Assembly (NCBI GenBank): GCA_031282485.1
Contig: JAITDQ010000084.1
Location: 1-5,410 of the forward strand
Origin: Tannerella sp.
Lineage (GTDB): Bacteria > Bacteroidota > Bacteroidia > Bacteroidales > Tannerellaceae
Direction: 5' to 3'
DNA length: 5,410 bases
Below are positions 1 to 5,410 of this stretch, one piece after another; positions within the stretch are counted from its first letter, which is position 1, and each line of letters opens with the position of its first letter. The position numbers and the translations under genes were made by a program. Below the pieces are notes generated by a model. It was not told the origin of the DNA and searched no databases. It saw nothing but the letters and a program-made list of their open reading frames with translations.

Positions 1-657
1 ATGGCGCCATATAAGTTCCGCTGGTGGAGCGATTATTCGTCGCAAATGGGCAACTGGGGCGTACATTTTATGGACGTCATTCGCTGGTTAATGGGAGAAA
101 CGGCTCCGGTAGCTGTCAGCGCTCATGGCGGTAAATACGCGCTGGATCACGACGGAGATATTCCGGATACGATGCACGTAACGTTCGAGTTTGCATCCGG
201 AGCGTTAGCCACATTTTCCATCTATGAAGCCGGCAGCCGCCCCCTGTTTGCCGAAGGAGAAATTGAACTGCGGGGAACGAAAGGAACCCTCTACGCCACC
301 GAAAAAGGATATAAAATCATTCCGGCGACAGGCGGTTTGTTCCAGACATGGAAGACGCAAATCGAACCGGAAGAATATTCCGTAAAAAACGAAATGCTGG
401 CCGACGGAAGCAGTATGGACAGCACAAAGACGTTAGTACGTAATTTCCTGGACTGTATCAAATCGCGTCAGACGCCATTCTGTCCGCTCGAAGAGGGACA
501 CCGTTCAACAACCTTCGCCCATCTGGCCAATATAGCGCTGGCAACCCGGGAGCGCCTGCACTGGAACCCGGAAACGGAACGTTTCACGAACAGCGCCACA
601 GCGAATGAACTGTTACATTATGAGTATCGCAGCGAATGGAAAATGTTCGGCTTATGA
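1..657 (+). CDS. Gfo/Idh/MocA family oxidoreductase, C-terminal part (5' end outside window)
   Basis: This is the substrate-binding half of an NAD(P)-dependent sugar or polyol dehydrogenase of the Gfo/Idh/MocA family. The visible 218 residues begin just before the conserved block of the C-terminal alpha/beta domain: KFRWW (5-9), then GNWGVHFMD (17-25), which occupies the place of the family's DxGxHxxD signature with Asn in the first position, His22 and Asp25. IPDTM (54-58) and FEFASG (62-67) begin the central sheet, a RGTKGTLY turn lies near residue 91, and the last helices carry LVRNFLDCIKSR and GHRSTTFAHLANIALAT. The N-terminal Rossmann fold with the glycine-rich loop and EKP motif is absent, so the ATG at base 1 is very probably an internal Met; full members of this subgroup are usually about 400-450 residues. 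It ends in TGA. The exact substrate cannot be read from the sequence. Bacteroidota members often act with TIM-barrel isomerases on keto-sugars; one such isomerase lies at the other end of the window, on the opposite strand. Confidence 0.9.
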   Translation: MAPYKFRWWSDYSSQMGNWGVHFMDVIRWLMGETAPVAVSAHGGKYALDHDGDIPDTMHVTFEFASGALATFSIYEAGSRPLFAEGEIELRGTKGTLYATEKGYKIIPATGGLFQTWKTQIEPEEYSVKNEMLADGSSMDSTKTLVRNFLDCIKSRQTPFCPLEEGHRSTTFAHLANIALATRERLHWNPETERFTNSATANELLHYEYRSEWKMFGL

Positions 658-673
658 ATATCTGATGACCTGT

Positions 674-722
674 GTGTAAAAAAACTATACAGAACAGTGT
701 AAAAAAATTATACACTTGAACA
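674..722 (+). promoter_or_regulatory. Paired upstream activator-like boxes (tandem imperfect palindromes)
   Basis: Two copies of GTGTAAAAAAAYTATACA stand in tandem with a 23-bp period (674-691 and 697-714, 17 of 18 bases identical), and each is followed by GAACA after 0 or 3 extra bases. The second copy is also a near-palindrome: GTGTA at 697-701 mirrors TACAC at 711-715, and 7 of 9 base pairs across its centre are complementary. The first copy is a weaker dyad. Their centres lie about 113 and 90 bp upstream of the start predicted from the -24/-12 element at 770-785. Two dyads on nearly the same face of the helix at this distance is what is expected of binding sites for a dimeric enhancer-binding protein of the NtrC class. 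The repeat is seen directly; the role as activator site is inferred. Confidence 0.6.
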
Positions 723-769
723 ACCGGATATAATACGTATCTCCTTGACAGATAAACACATTTAATTTA

Positions 770-785
770 TGGTACGGTTTTTGAA
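770..785 (+). promoter_or_regulatory. Sigma-54 (RpoN) -24/-12 promoter of the permease gene
   Basis: The sequence TGGTACGGTTTTTGAA matches the RpoN consensus TGGCACG-N4-TTGCW except for C to T in the -24 block, C to A after TTG, and the spacing is exact: the first G of the -24 GG (771) is 12 bp from the G of the -12 element (783). Taking base 784 as -12 puts the transcription start near 796, giving a 5' leader of about 27 nt before the ATG at 823. The replaced C in the -12 TTGC is the main weakness. Sigma-54 promoters need an AAA+ activator bound upstream, and the tandem dyads at 674-722 sit where such sites are expected. No activator gene is present in the window. Confidence 0.62.
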
Positions 786-822
786 TATAAAATAGTATTA
801 TCAATTTAAATGAAGATTTACG

Positions 823-3171
823 ATGAACAAATGGATTGACTTTACGTCTTTTTTCAGATTTTTAGGTAAGAACAGGTTTTATACCCTTATCAATGTGTTT
901 GGTTTGTCGGTATCGCTGATGTTCGTGATACTGATCGCCGTGTATACCGTGCAGGAGTTGTCGGTCGACGCCTTTCAGCAGAAGGCCGGACGGATTTATG
1001 CCCTGACCAAGGAAGAGATTCCCGGCAGCGCATGGAAGTTGGGCGCACGCCTTCAGGAGCGTTATCCCGAGATAGAGAAAGTCTGTGCAACGATCAGTTC
1101 GCAGAAGGATGTTCCGGTGATCATTGCCGACCGCAGGGTGATGGCCGATTTGATGTTTACACAAAACACCTTTTTCGACGTCTTTTCCTTCGAACTGCTC
1201 AGCGGCGACCGGCAGCAGGCGCTGGCCGCACGCAACGAGGCCATCGTTTCCGAATCGTTTGCCCGCAAAGCCTTCCCGCAGGTCGACCCCGTGGGGCAGA
1301 CCCTCCGGCTCTACGATTCCCTGCACGTCACAGTCACGGGCGTGATGAAGGACATCCGCCGCTCGACCCTCCCCTACGCCGACATCCTGCTCAGGATTGA
1401 ACATGTGAATTATTTCAACAGCAGTCTTTCCTCCGACACCTACAACAATTACGGCGAAGCCATGCTCTATCTCCTGGAAAAGGAAAACGCGAATCTCCGC
1501 GCCAGAGAAGCCGACATGCTGGAATACCTCAAGGAGGTAGTGTGGATTTACAAGAACGGATATGCCAAAAAGGTGAAACTTATCCCTCTGAGGGAGATGT
1601 ATTTCTCCGAAGAATTTCCGATGCTCAGGAGCGTCTACGAGGGCTGGGTCGTGAATTTCGGCGACCGCCCGTTCGTGATGATCCTGATGTGGGCGGGGCT
1701 GTTGATTCTGCTCTTCGCCGTGATCAACTACATCAACCTGACGACGGCGCAGGCCGGCTTCCGCGCCAAAGAAATGGCCACGCGCCGGCTATTGGGGTCG
1801 AACCGGGGCGAGCTGTTCGTGCGCCTGATGATGGAATCCACCCTGCTGTGCATCCTTTCGTTCGCCGCCGGACTGATATCGGCTGCCCTCTTTGCGCCGT
1901 ATGCCGGCCAATTAGTCGAACGGACGCTGGACATGGCCGGAGCCGTCACGCCGCTTAACGTAGCGGTGGCGGTCGGGGTCATCCTCCTGCTGGGCGCCGT
2001 GTCCGGTCTCCTGCCGGCAGTGGTGATTTCGAACTCCAAGGCAATCGAAGTCGTGCGGGGCAGTTTCAGCCGGAAAACGAAGATGGCTTTCAGCAAAGGT
2101 TTCATCACCTTCCAGAACGCCGTCACCATCACCATGATTGCCGCTTCCATTACCATGATTGCCCAGGTGAATCACCTGATAAAGGCGCCGCTGGGCTATC
2201 ATACGGAAAACCTGATCGACATTTCTTTCATGACCTCCGGGGAAGACGCGGAAACCCAGCGACTGATTGCCGAAGAACTCAAGCGGCTGCCCGAAGTGAA
2301 ACGGACGGGATTCAGCGCCGGGACGCCCTTCAACCGCGGAAACAACCACACCATACACCAGGACGGCAAGAACATCAGTTTCCAGTCATTCATCTGCGAT
2401 GAAACCTTTTTCGATATGATCGGGTGGGAAAAACTGCGCGACAACCACGTATCGGGCGAGGCCTATTACCTGAACGAACGCGCCCTCGCGGAGCTTGAAA
2501 TCGGGGAAGATGCGCCGACATTCCTCTACTACGGGAGTCCCAAACCGGTTGCCGGCGTGATCCGGGATTTTCAACTGCAAAACATCACCGTACCGCCCAG
2601 CCCGGTGTGGGTGCAGGTCAGGAAAACGGAAGATTTTCAACCGTGGAACCTCTTAGTCGAGGTCGAGGGCAATCCGGGGACGGCCTGGCGCACCGTGAAG
2701 GATGTCTACGAGCGTATCACCGGCAACGACTTCACCGGCGAATTTATCGATCGGCAGGTGGCGGCCTCGTTCGACATCGAGCGGCGAACGTCGCGGCTGA
2801 TGTCGCTCTTCACCGTCGTGGCCATTCTGATTTCCCTGCTGGGTCTGCTGGCCATGTCCACCTACTTCATCCGCCTGCGGACGAAGGAGATTGCTATCCG
2901 CAAGGTGTTCGGCTCCACCAGTCCCGAAGTGTTGCGGCGGCTGATTGCGACGTTCCTGAGTTACGTGCTGATCGCCTTCGTGGTGGCCGCGCCTGCGACG
3001 TGGCTGCTGATGCAGCGGTGGCTGTCGGGCTATTCCTACCGGATTTCGCTCAGTCCGTGGATATTCGTTGCCGCCGGCCTGTTCTGTCTGCTGGTGTCGG
3101 CCGTAACCGTCTTTTTCCAGAGCTACGCGGCCGCCGGCGCCAATCCGGCGAAAAACATCAAGGCGGAATAA
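823..3171 (+). CDS. MacB/FtsX-family ABC transporter permease, duplicated 8-helix form
   Basis: This inner-membrane permease of the MacB (type VII, mechanotransmission) ABC group has 782 residues built as two homologous halves. Half one has a transmembrane helix at about 20-42, a periplasmic MacB_PCD-like domain at about 43-283, and FtsX-type helices at about 284-306, 337-358 and 377-402. Half two has a helix at about 427-448, a second periplasmic domain to about 660, and helices at about 661-682, 708-730 and 745-767. The cytoplasmic loop after the second helix of each half carries the related motifs KEMATRRLLGS (316-326) and KEIAIRKVFGS (688-698), which support the duplication. The C-terminus NPAKNIKAE is the usual NPxKxL-type ending. 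Such proteins couple an ATPase of the MacB/LolD type to periplasmic movement of drugs, peptides or lipoproteins; the cargo here is unknown. No ATPase, HlyD-type adaptor or TolC gene is adjacent. The start at 823 fits the N-terminal FTSFFRFLGKNRFYTLINVFGL block; there is no clear Shine-Dalgarno. Stop TAA is followed directly by a second TAA. Expression is probably from the sigma-54 promoter at 770-785. Confidence 0.93.
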   Translation: MNKWIDFTSFFRFLGKNRFYTLINVFGLSVSLMFVILIAVYTVQELSVDAFQQKAGRIYALTKEEIPGSAWKLGARLQERYPEIEKVCATISSQKDVPVIIADRRVMADLMFTQNTFFDVFSFELLSGDRQQALAARNEAIVSESFARKAFPQVDPVGQTLRLYDSLHVTVTGVMKDIRRSTLPYADILLRIEHVNYFNSSLSSDTYNNYGEAMLYLLEKENANLRAREADMLEYLKEVVWIYKNGYAKKVKLIPLREMYFSEEFPMLRSVYEGWVVNFGDRPFVMILMWAGLLILLFAVINYINLTTAQAGFRAKEMATRRLLGSNRGELFVRLMMESTLLCILSFAAGLISAALFAPYAGQLVERTLDMAGAVTPLNVAVAVGVILLLGAVSGLLPAVVISNSKAIEVVRGSFSRKTKMAFSKGFITFQNAVTITMIAASITMIAQVNHLIKAPLGYHTENLIDISFMTSGEDAETQRLIAEELKRLPEVKRTGFSAGTPFNRGNNHTIHQDGKNISFQSFICDETFFDMIGWEKLRDNHVSGEAYYLNERALAELEIGEDAPTFLYYGSPKPVAGVIRDFQLQNITVPPSPVWVQVRKTEDFQPWNLLVEVEGNPGTAWRTVKDVYERITGNDFTGEFIDRQVAASFDIERRTSRLMSLFTVVAILISLLGLLAMSTYFIRLRTKEIAIRKVFGSTSPEVLRRLIATFLSYVLIAFVVAAPATWLLMQRWLSGYSYRISLSPWIFVAAGLFCLLVSAVTVFFQSYAAAGANPAKNIKAE

Positions 3172-3197
3172 TAATGGGAATGGCGTCTGTTGCAATG

Positions 3198-3572
3198 TTA
3201 TTCCGGCAGGATTTCTATCCAGTACCCGTCAGGGTCTTCTATGAAATAAAGTCCCATGTCGGTGTTTTCGAAGCAGACGCATCCCATTTCCTTGTGGAAT
3301 TTGCGTATTTCACCATAATCGCCGGCTACACGCAGGCACAGGTGAAATTCGCTTTCTCCCAGGTCATAGGCTCCTTCGCGGTCGCGCAGCCAGGTGAGTT
3401 CTAAGGAAAACCCCGTTTTGCCGTCCGTAAGGTAAACGAGAATGAAAGACCCGTCTTCGGCCGTTTTGCGGCGCGCTTCTTTTAGGCCTAACGCCTTATC
3501 GTAAAAAGAAATACTCTTCTCAAGGTCGAGCACGTTGAAGTTGTAATGGTCAAATTTACTGTTTACTTCCAT
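3198..3572 (-). CDS. VOC family protein, glyoxalase I-like (lactoylglutathione lyase-like)
   Basis: This is a 124-residue single-subunit member of the vicinal oxygen chelate superfamily, the normal length for a glyoxalase I-type protein with two beta-alpha-beta-beta-beta modules. Module one spans roughly residues 6-61 (FDHYNFNVLDLEKSISFYDKALGL) and module two 74-124, ending in DPDGYWIEI. The four expected metal ligands are visible as His9, Glu58, His77 and Glu120, the same H/E/H/E pattern as GloA enzymes, so a metal-binding active site is likely. GloA isomerises the methylglyoxal-glutathione hemithioacetal; many Bacteroidota lack glutathione, so the true substrate may differ. It converges on the permease gene with 26 bp between the stops. 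A repeat-rich spacer of 173 bp separates it from the MBL gene upstream on the same strand. No good promoter of its own could be recognised, and it may be co-transcribed with the MBL gene. Dioxygenase or resistance-type VOC proteins are less likely given the short length and intact ligands. Confidence 0.88.
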   Translation of the reverse strand: MEVNSKFDHYNFNVLDLEKSISFYDKALGLKEARRKTAEDGSFILVYLTDGKTGFSLELTWLRDREGAYDLGESEFHLCLRVAGDYGEIRKFHKEMGCVCFENTDMGLYFIEDPDGYWIEILPE

Positions 3573-3581
3573 ATTTGAATC

Positions 3582-3649
3582 AATTAAAAATTAAAAATTA
3601 AAAGAGATTTGTTGTTTGCTCATTTTTCATTCTTTCAATTAAAAATTAA
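3582..3649. repeat. AATTAAA heptamer runs flanking one repeat block
   Basis: A three-unit tandem of the 7-mer AATTAAA lies at 3582-3603 (plus one A), and a nearly two-unit version recurs at 3637-3649. They bracket the repeat block at 3606-3636. Such AT-rich runs are common in Bacteroidales spacers. The run at 3582-3603 lies only 10 bp upstream of the VOC start codon and could contribute an AT-rich, unstructured translation start region on the minus strand. Confidence 0.7.
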
Positions 3650-3722
3650 GCCCTGAATCAAGTTCGGGGACGAATTAACAGCTATTGGTGATTTGTTGTT
3701 GTTTGCTCATTTTTATTCTTTC
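3606..3722 (-). repeat. Direct repeat pair of 31 and 33 bp, each carrying a mini-ORF start
   Basis: Bases 3606-3636 and 3690-3722 are the same sequence apart from two indels: one extra C at 3629 in the first copy and one extra TTG triplet in the second. Read on the minus strand each copy is GAAAGAAT(G)AAAAATGAGC followed by AAACAACAA(CAA)ATC. Each opens a short reading frame: MSKQQISFNF, ending TAA, at 3623-3591, and MSKQQQITNSC, ending TAA, at 3710-3675. The size difference inside the frame is exactly one CAA codon, while the single-base difference lies before the ATG. The copies are 84 bp apart in direct orientation. They could be leader-peptide-like frames, remnants of a duplicated gene start, or part of a dispersed intergenic repeat; the sequence alone does not decide. 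Confidence 0.75.
3651..3669. repeat. Small REP-like inverted repeat
   Basis: CCCTGAA at 3651-3657 and TTCGGGG at 3663-3669 form a 7-pair dyad with one T-G wobble around a 5-base loop. It is a GC-rich island inside an AT-rich spacer and resembles the short palindromes that occur in many copies between bacterial genes. It lies between the MBL and VOC genes and between the two copies of the longer direct repeat. There is no run of T after the stem on the minus strand beyond a TTAATTTTTAATT stretch a few bases downstream, so a weak terminator or mRNA-processing role for the MBL transcript is possible but unproven. Confidence 0.5.
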
Positions 3723-3745
3723 GGGTGTATCGTGATTGTTCCAGT

Positions 3746-4456
3746 TTAAAAAATCAGGCTTTCACCGGTTTTTGTCCATGCGGCGAACTTGCATCCGGAC
3801 TTTTCCGCGTATGGCTTGAATGCATTGGCTTCTTTGTATTTTTCGCCGAAATGCATCGGGGCGAATATACCGGCATGTATCCGGTCGACGAACTGTTCCG
3901 CTCCGCGCATGTAGTTTTTCCCCAGCCGGCAGTCAACGGGGAACATTGCCAGGTCGACGCGGACGGTTTCTTTGCGCAAATCGTCTATTTCCTTGAGGAA
4001 ATCCCGTTCGGCAGTCTGTATCTCTTCGGGTGTAGATTCTTCCTCCCAGTGCCAGTTATTCAGATCGCCGGCGTGGAAAATCTTTTTTCCTTCCGTTTCT
4101 ATCAGAAACGATATGCCGACATCGGTCGAACCGAACGCCTTTACGGTAAGATTCTCATCCTGCCACGTATCCCCTTTGATAAGGGCTGATGTGTCCTTTG
4201 GTGAGATATGGCGGTTTTCGAGAATATCCTGTGAAAGGATATACTGCGTGTCGGGACGGATGTTCTTCCAGTCCAGTACCGCCTTGTTGAAATGATCGGG
4301 ATGCCAGTGCGAAGAAAGAACATACAGTTTGCCGGGAAAAGACGGAAGCGAACGGCGTACATATTCGTCGTCCGAATCCCTGTAATAATCCGTTACGACG
4401 GTGCATCGTTCCCCTTCTGTTACATAGCCGCTATGATATATATACGTAAGTTTCAT
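3746..4456 (-). CDS. MBL-fold metallo-hydrolase, UlaG-like
   Basis: This 236-residue protein has the metallo-beta-lactamase fold. The signature SHWHPDHFN at residues 49-57 supplies His50, His52, Asp54 and His55. The later metal-site blocks are FHAGDLNNWHW (127-137) with Asp131 as the likely bridging ligand, and PMHFG (200-204) with His202. At the position where many MBL enzymes have a third His the protein reads GSTDVG (109-114), so Thr111 or Asp112 may stand in; I believe this is normal for the UlaG-like subgroup rather than a defect. No signal peptide or membrane helix is seen, so it is probably cytosolic. The substrate is unknown: UlaG itself is an L-ascorbate-6-phosphate lactonase, while other relatives cleave phosphodiesters or phosphonate intermediates. 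The ATG at 4456 is preceded by an A/T-rich leader without a strong Shine-Dalgarno. A promoter at 4528-4559 serves the gene, and the isomerase gene ends 113 bp upstream on the same strand. Confidence 0.9.
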   Translation of the reverse strand: MKLTYIYHSGYVTEGERCTVVTDYYRDSDDEYVRRSLPSFPGKLYVLSSHWHPDHFNKAVLDWKNIRPDTQYILSQDILENRHISPKDTSALIKGDTWQDENLTVKAFGSTDVGISFLIETEGKKIFHAGDLNNWHWEEESTPEEIQTAERDFLKEIDDLRKETVRVDLAMFPVDCRLGKNYMRGAEQFVDRIHAGIFAPMHFGEKYKEANAFKPYAEKSGCKFAAWTKTGESLIF

Positions 4457-4488
4457 AAGCTCACTATTTTATTTTTAAACACTCAACA

Positions 4489-4506
4489 GCGACTGCCGGT
4501 CGTCGC
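4489..4506 (-). other. Possible hairpin in the MBL gene 5' leader
   Basis: On the minus strand GCGAC (4506-4502) can pair with GTCGC (4493-4489) around an 8-base GACCGGCA loop. It is a GC-rich patch within an AT-rich leader of about 65 nt, lying between the predicted transcription start near 4521 and the ATG at 4456. No T-run follows directly, so it is not a convincing terminator; it may be a structural element of the leader or chance. Confidence 0.3.
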
Positions 4507-4527
4507 CGTAAATTTTATAATCGAATA

Positions 4528-4559
4528 CAAATATACATACGAAACCTGCGTTTTGCAAA
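4528..4559 (-). promoter_or_regulatory. Bacteroidetes-type primary sigma promoter of the MBL gene
   Basis: On the minus strand TTTG (4559-4556) is followed after exactly 20 bp by TATATTTG (4535-4528). This matches the Bacteroidetes -33 TTTG / -7 TAnnTTTG promoter with full identity and spacing within the usual 19-23 bp. Transcription should begin around 4520-4523, leaving about 65 nt of leader before the ATG at 4456. The -33 box begins only about 10 bp after the stop codon of the upstream isomerase gene, so the MBL gene can be expressed on its own as well as by read-through. Confidence 0.75.
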
Positions 4560-4569
4560 TATTTCATGA

Positions 4570-5410
4570 TTAATCCCGTACAAAGGCCGCATCATGAACG
4601 CGTCGCAGCATATCCCCGATACGTTCGCGTTCGCGTCCTTTCCCGAGCGTTTCAATGGGCACGTAGCCGCGATAACCGTTTCTGCGGATGACGTCCATTA
4701 CACGCGGAATATCGGCCGGCGTTTCCGTGCCGTTGATGAATACGTTTTCCTTGATTTGCCATGAAATGGCATAGTGTATGGTCTGCTCGATTTCGCGGTA
4801 CGGGTCGGTGCGATAGCTTCCGATGTCGAGCATCAGGCCTGCCGCATCGGTGCGAATCAGTGCGAAAAGTTTTTCCACATCTTCGGCCGTTTTCAGGAAA
4901 TCGTTGTGATTCTGCAGGGCAAGGGTGATGCCGTACTGTTTGGCAAATTCGCCGCACTCGTCGATAGCAAGGGCTACGCGGCGGGCGGTGGCGTCCCACG
5001 TATCGCCCTGCGGTACGCCGGCGCCGGCAAAGATGCGGAGGGTAGGAGCGCCCAGCTTGGCGGCTACGACGATCCAGTCCTTTACGTGCTGTATTTCCTT
5101 TGCCCGTTCGGCGTCGCCGGCAAGCGTGAAATCATTGCGCACGCCTGTCCCGCAGAACTGTATGCCCCGCCTGAAAGCATAATATTTCAGGTGATTGATG
5201 TACTCGTCCGACGGTGGCGCCGGATAGCCTGCGAAATAATATCCCGTCGCGTCAATGGCGGCAAAACCTGCATCCGAACAGTAGTCAATGACACTTTCCA
5301 GCGTCTCGCCGCCTTCGGTAAGCGGCGTGTTGAACGAATAGAGATTCAGGGCGATTTTGACCCGGCTCTGCACGGGCTTTGCGCCGGCGTCTGTCGCGTT
5401 CTGTCCCCGC
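4570..5410 (-). CDS. Sugar phosphate isomerase/epimerase-like TIM-barrel protein (5' end outside window)
   Basis: This is a xylose-isomerase-like TIM barrel of the AP endonuclease 2 superfamily, acting on sugars or keto-sugar/polyol intermediates. Counting from the GTG at 5373, KIALNLYSF (6-14) is the first strand, FAAIDATGYY (37-46) the next, LALQNHND (151-158) and GLMLDIGSYR (179-188) the central metal-site strands, then SWQIKENV (204-211) and GYVPIETLG (236-244). Probable metal or catalytic residues are Gln154 (Glu in classical members), Asp183, Gln206 or Lys208, and Glu241. The GTG at 5373 is a poor start: it has no Shine-Dalgarno, and the frame stays open through RGQNATDAGAKPVQSR to the window edge. 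I therefore treat the gene as continuing beyond 5410. The Ala/Gln/Asn-rich stretch looks like the linker after a cleaved signal peptide, so the protein may be exported; this is inference. The stop is TAA at 4570-4572. Relatives are often clustered with Gfo/Idh/MocA dehydrogenases such as the one at 1-657. Confidence 0.88.
   Translation of the reverse strand, partial: RGQNATDAGAKPVQSRVKIALNLYSFNTPLTEGGETLESVIDYCSDAGFAAIDATGYYFAGYPAPPSDEYINHLKYYAFRRGIQFCGTGVRNDFTLAGDAERAKEIQHVKDWIVVAAKLGAPTLRIFAGAGVPQGDTWDATARRVALAIDECGEFAKQYGITLALQNHNDFLKTAEDVEKLFALIRTDAAGLMLDIGSYRTDPYREIEQTIHYAISWQIKENVFINGTETPADIPRVMDVIRRNGYRGYVPIETLGKGRERERIGDMLRRVHDAAFVRD

Noticed and set aside
109..114. Possible loss of a metal ligand in the MBL protein (residue numbers 109-114, GSTDVG in place of a His block)
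   Set aside because: The remaining ligands and motifs are intact and this variant appears to be typical of the UlaG-like subgroup, so it is not treated as inactivation.
745..773. TTGACA-N17-TATGGT, an E. coli sigma-70-like promoter ahead of the permease gene
   Set aside because: Bacteroidota primary sigma factors use TTTG and TAnnTTTG, not TTGACA/TATAAT, and the -10 part is a poor match; the overlapping sigma-54 element has better spacing and sequence.
862..1404. Long open frame (180 codons) on the minus strand inside the permease gene
   Set aside because: It is an antisense shadow of a GC-rich gene, with no recognisable domain and His/Gly/Val-rich composition.
2653..3195. Minus-strand open frame of 180 codons antisense to the permease C-terminal half
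   Set aside because: Rich in Gln, Arg, His and Gly without a domain; explained by codon bias of the permease on the other strand.
3177..3204. GGAAT/ATTCC inverted repeat between the convergent permease and VOC stop codons, as a bidirectional terminator
   Set aside because: The stem is only 5 bp with an 18-base loop and there is no T-run on either strand; too weak to call.
2607..3404. Open frame of 265 codons on the plus strand overlapping the permease 3' end and the VOC gene
   Set aside because: Its Arg/Gly/Ala-rich composition and overlap with two well-supported genes in other frames show it is a frame shadow.
3725..4189. Plus-strand open frame of 154 codons over the MBL gene
   Set aside because: Antisense to a gene with intact HxHxDH metal motif; Phe/Cys-rich nonsense translation.

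Overview
This window looks like a chromosomal segment from a member of the Bacteroidota, most likely order Bacteroidales. The evidence is the protein families present (a secreted-type Gfo/Idh/MocA oxidoreductase, an 8-helix MacB/FtsX-like permease of about 780 residues, a xylose-isomerase-like TIM barrel), a perfect TAnnTTTG/TTTG promoter of the Bacteroidetes primary sigma factor type, the lack of clear Shine-Dalgarno sequences, and fairly GC-rich genes separated by very AT-rich spacers with AATTAAA-type repeats. I see no RNA gene, CRISPR array, transposase or phage gene.

Layout. From 1 to 657 (+) is the C-terminal part of a Gfo/Idh/MocA dehydrogenase whose N-terminal Rossmann half lies outside the window. 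A 165-bp spacer follows, holding two tandem 18-19 bp palindrome-like boxes and a well-matched sigma-54 (-24/-12) promoter. This promoter faces the large gene at 823-3171 (+), a MacB/FtsX-type ABC transporter permease with two fused 4-helix halves and no ATPase beside it. The remaining genes are on the minus strand and converge on the permease: a VOC/glyoxalase I-like protein (3198-3572), a UlaG-like metallo-beta-lactamase-fold hydrolase (3746-4456), and a sugar phosphate isomerase/epimerase-like TIM barrel that runs off the right edge (4570-5410).

How the pieces may work together. The two edge genes belong to families that often co-occur in Bacteroidota catabolism of oxidised (keto-) sugars and polyols, but here they are on opposite strands and separated by unrelated genes, so a shared pathway is only a guess. 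The permease appears to be a stand-alone transcription unit controlled by sigma-54 and an enhancer-binding activator encoded elsewhere. The VOC and MBL genes are small metalloenzymes lying in tandem. The MBL gene has its own housekeeping promoter in the gap after the isomerase gene. The VOC gene is preceded by a repeat-filled spacer with two near-identical short ORF starts.

The most interesting observations are the sigma-54 promoter with paired upstream boxes in front of an ATPase-less permease, and the duplicated MSKQQ-type mini-ORF block before the VOC gene. Nothing here amounts to a clearly new multi-gene system.
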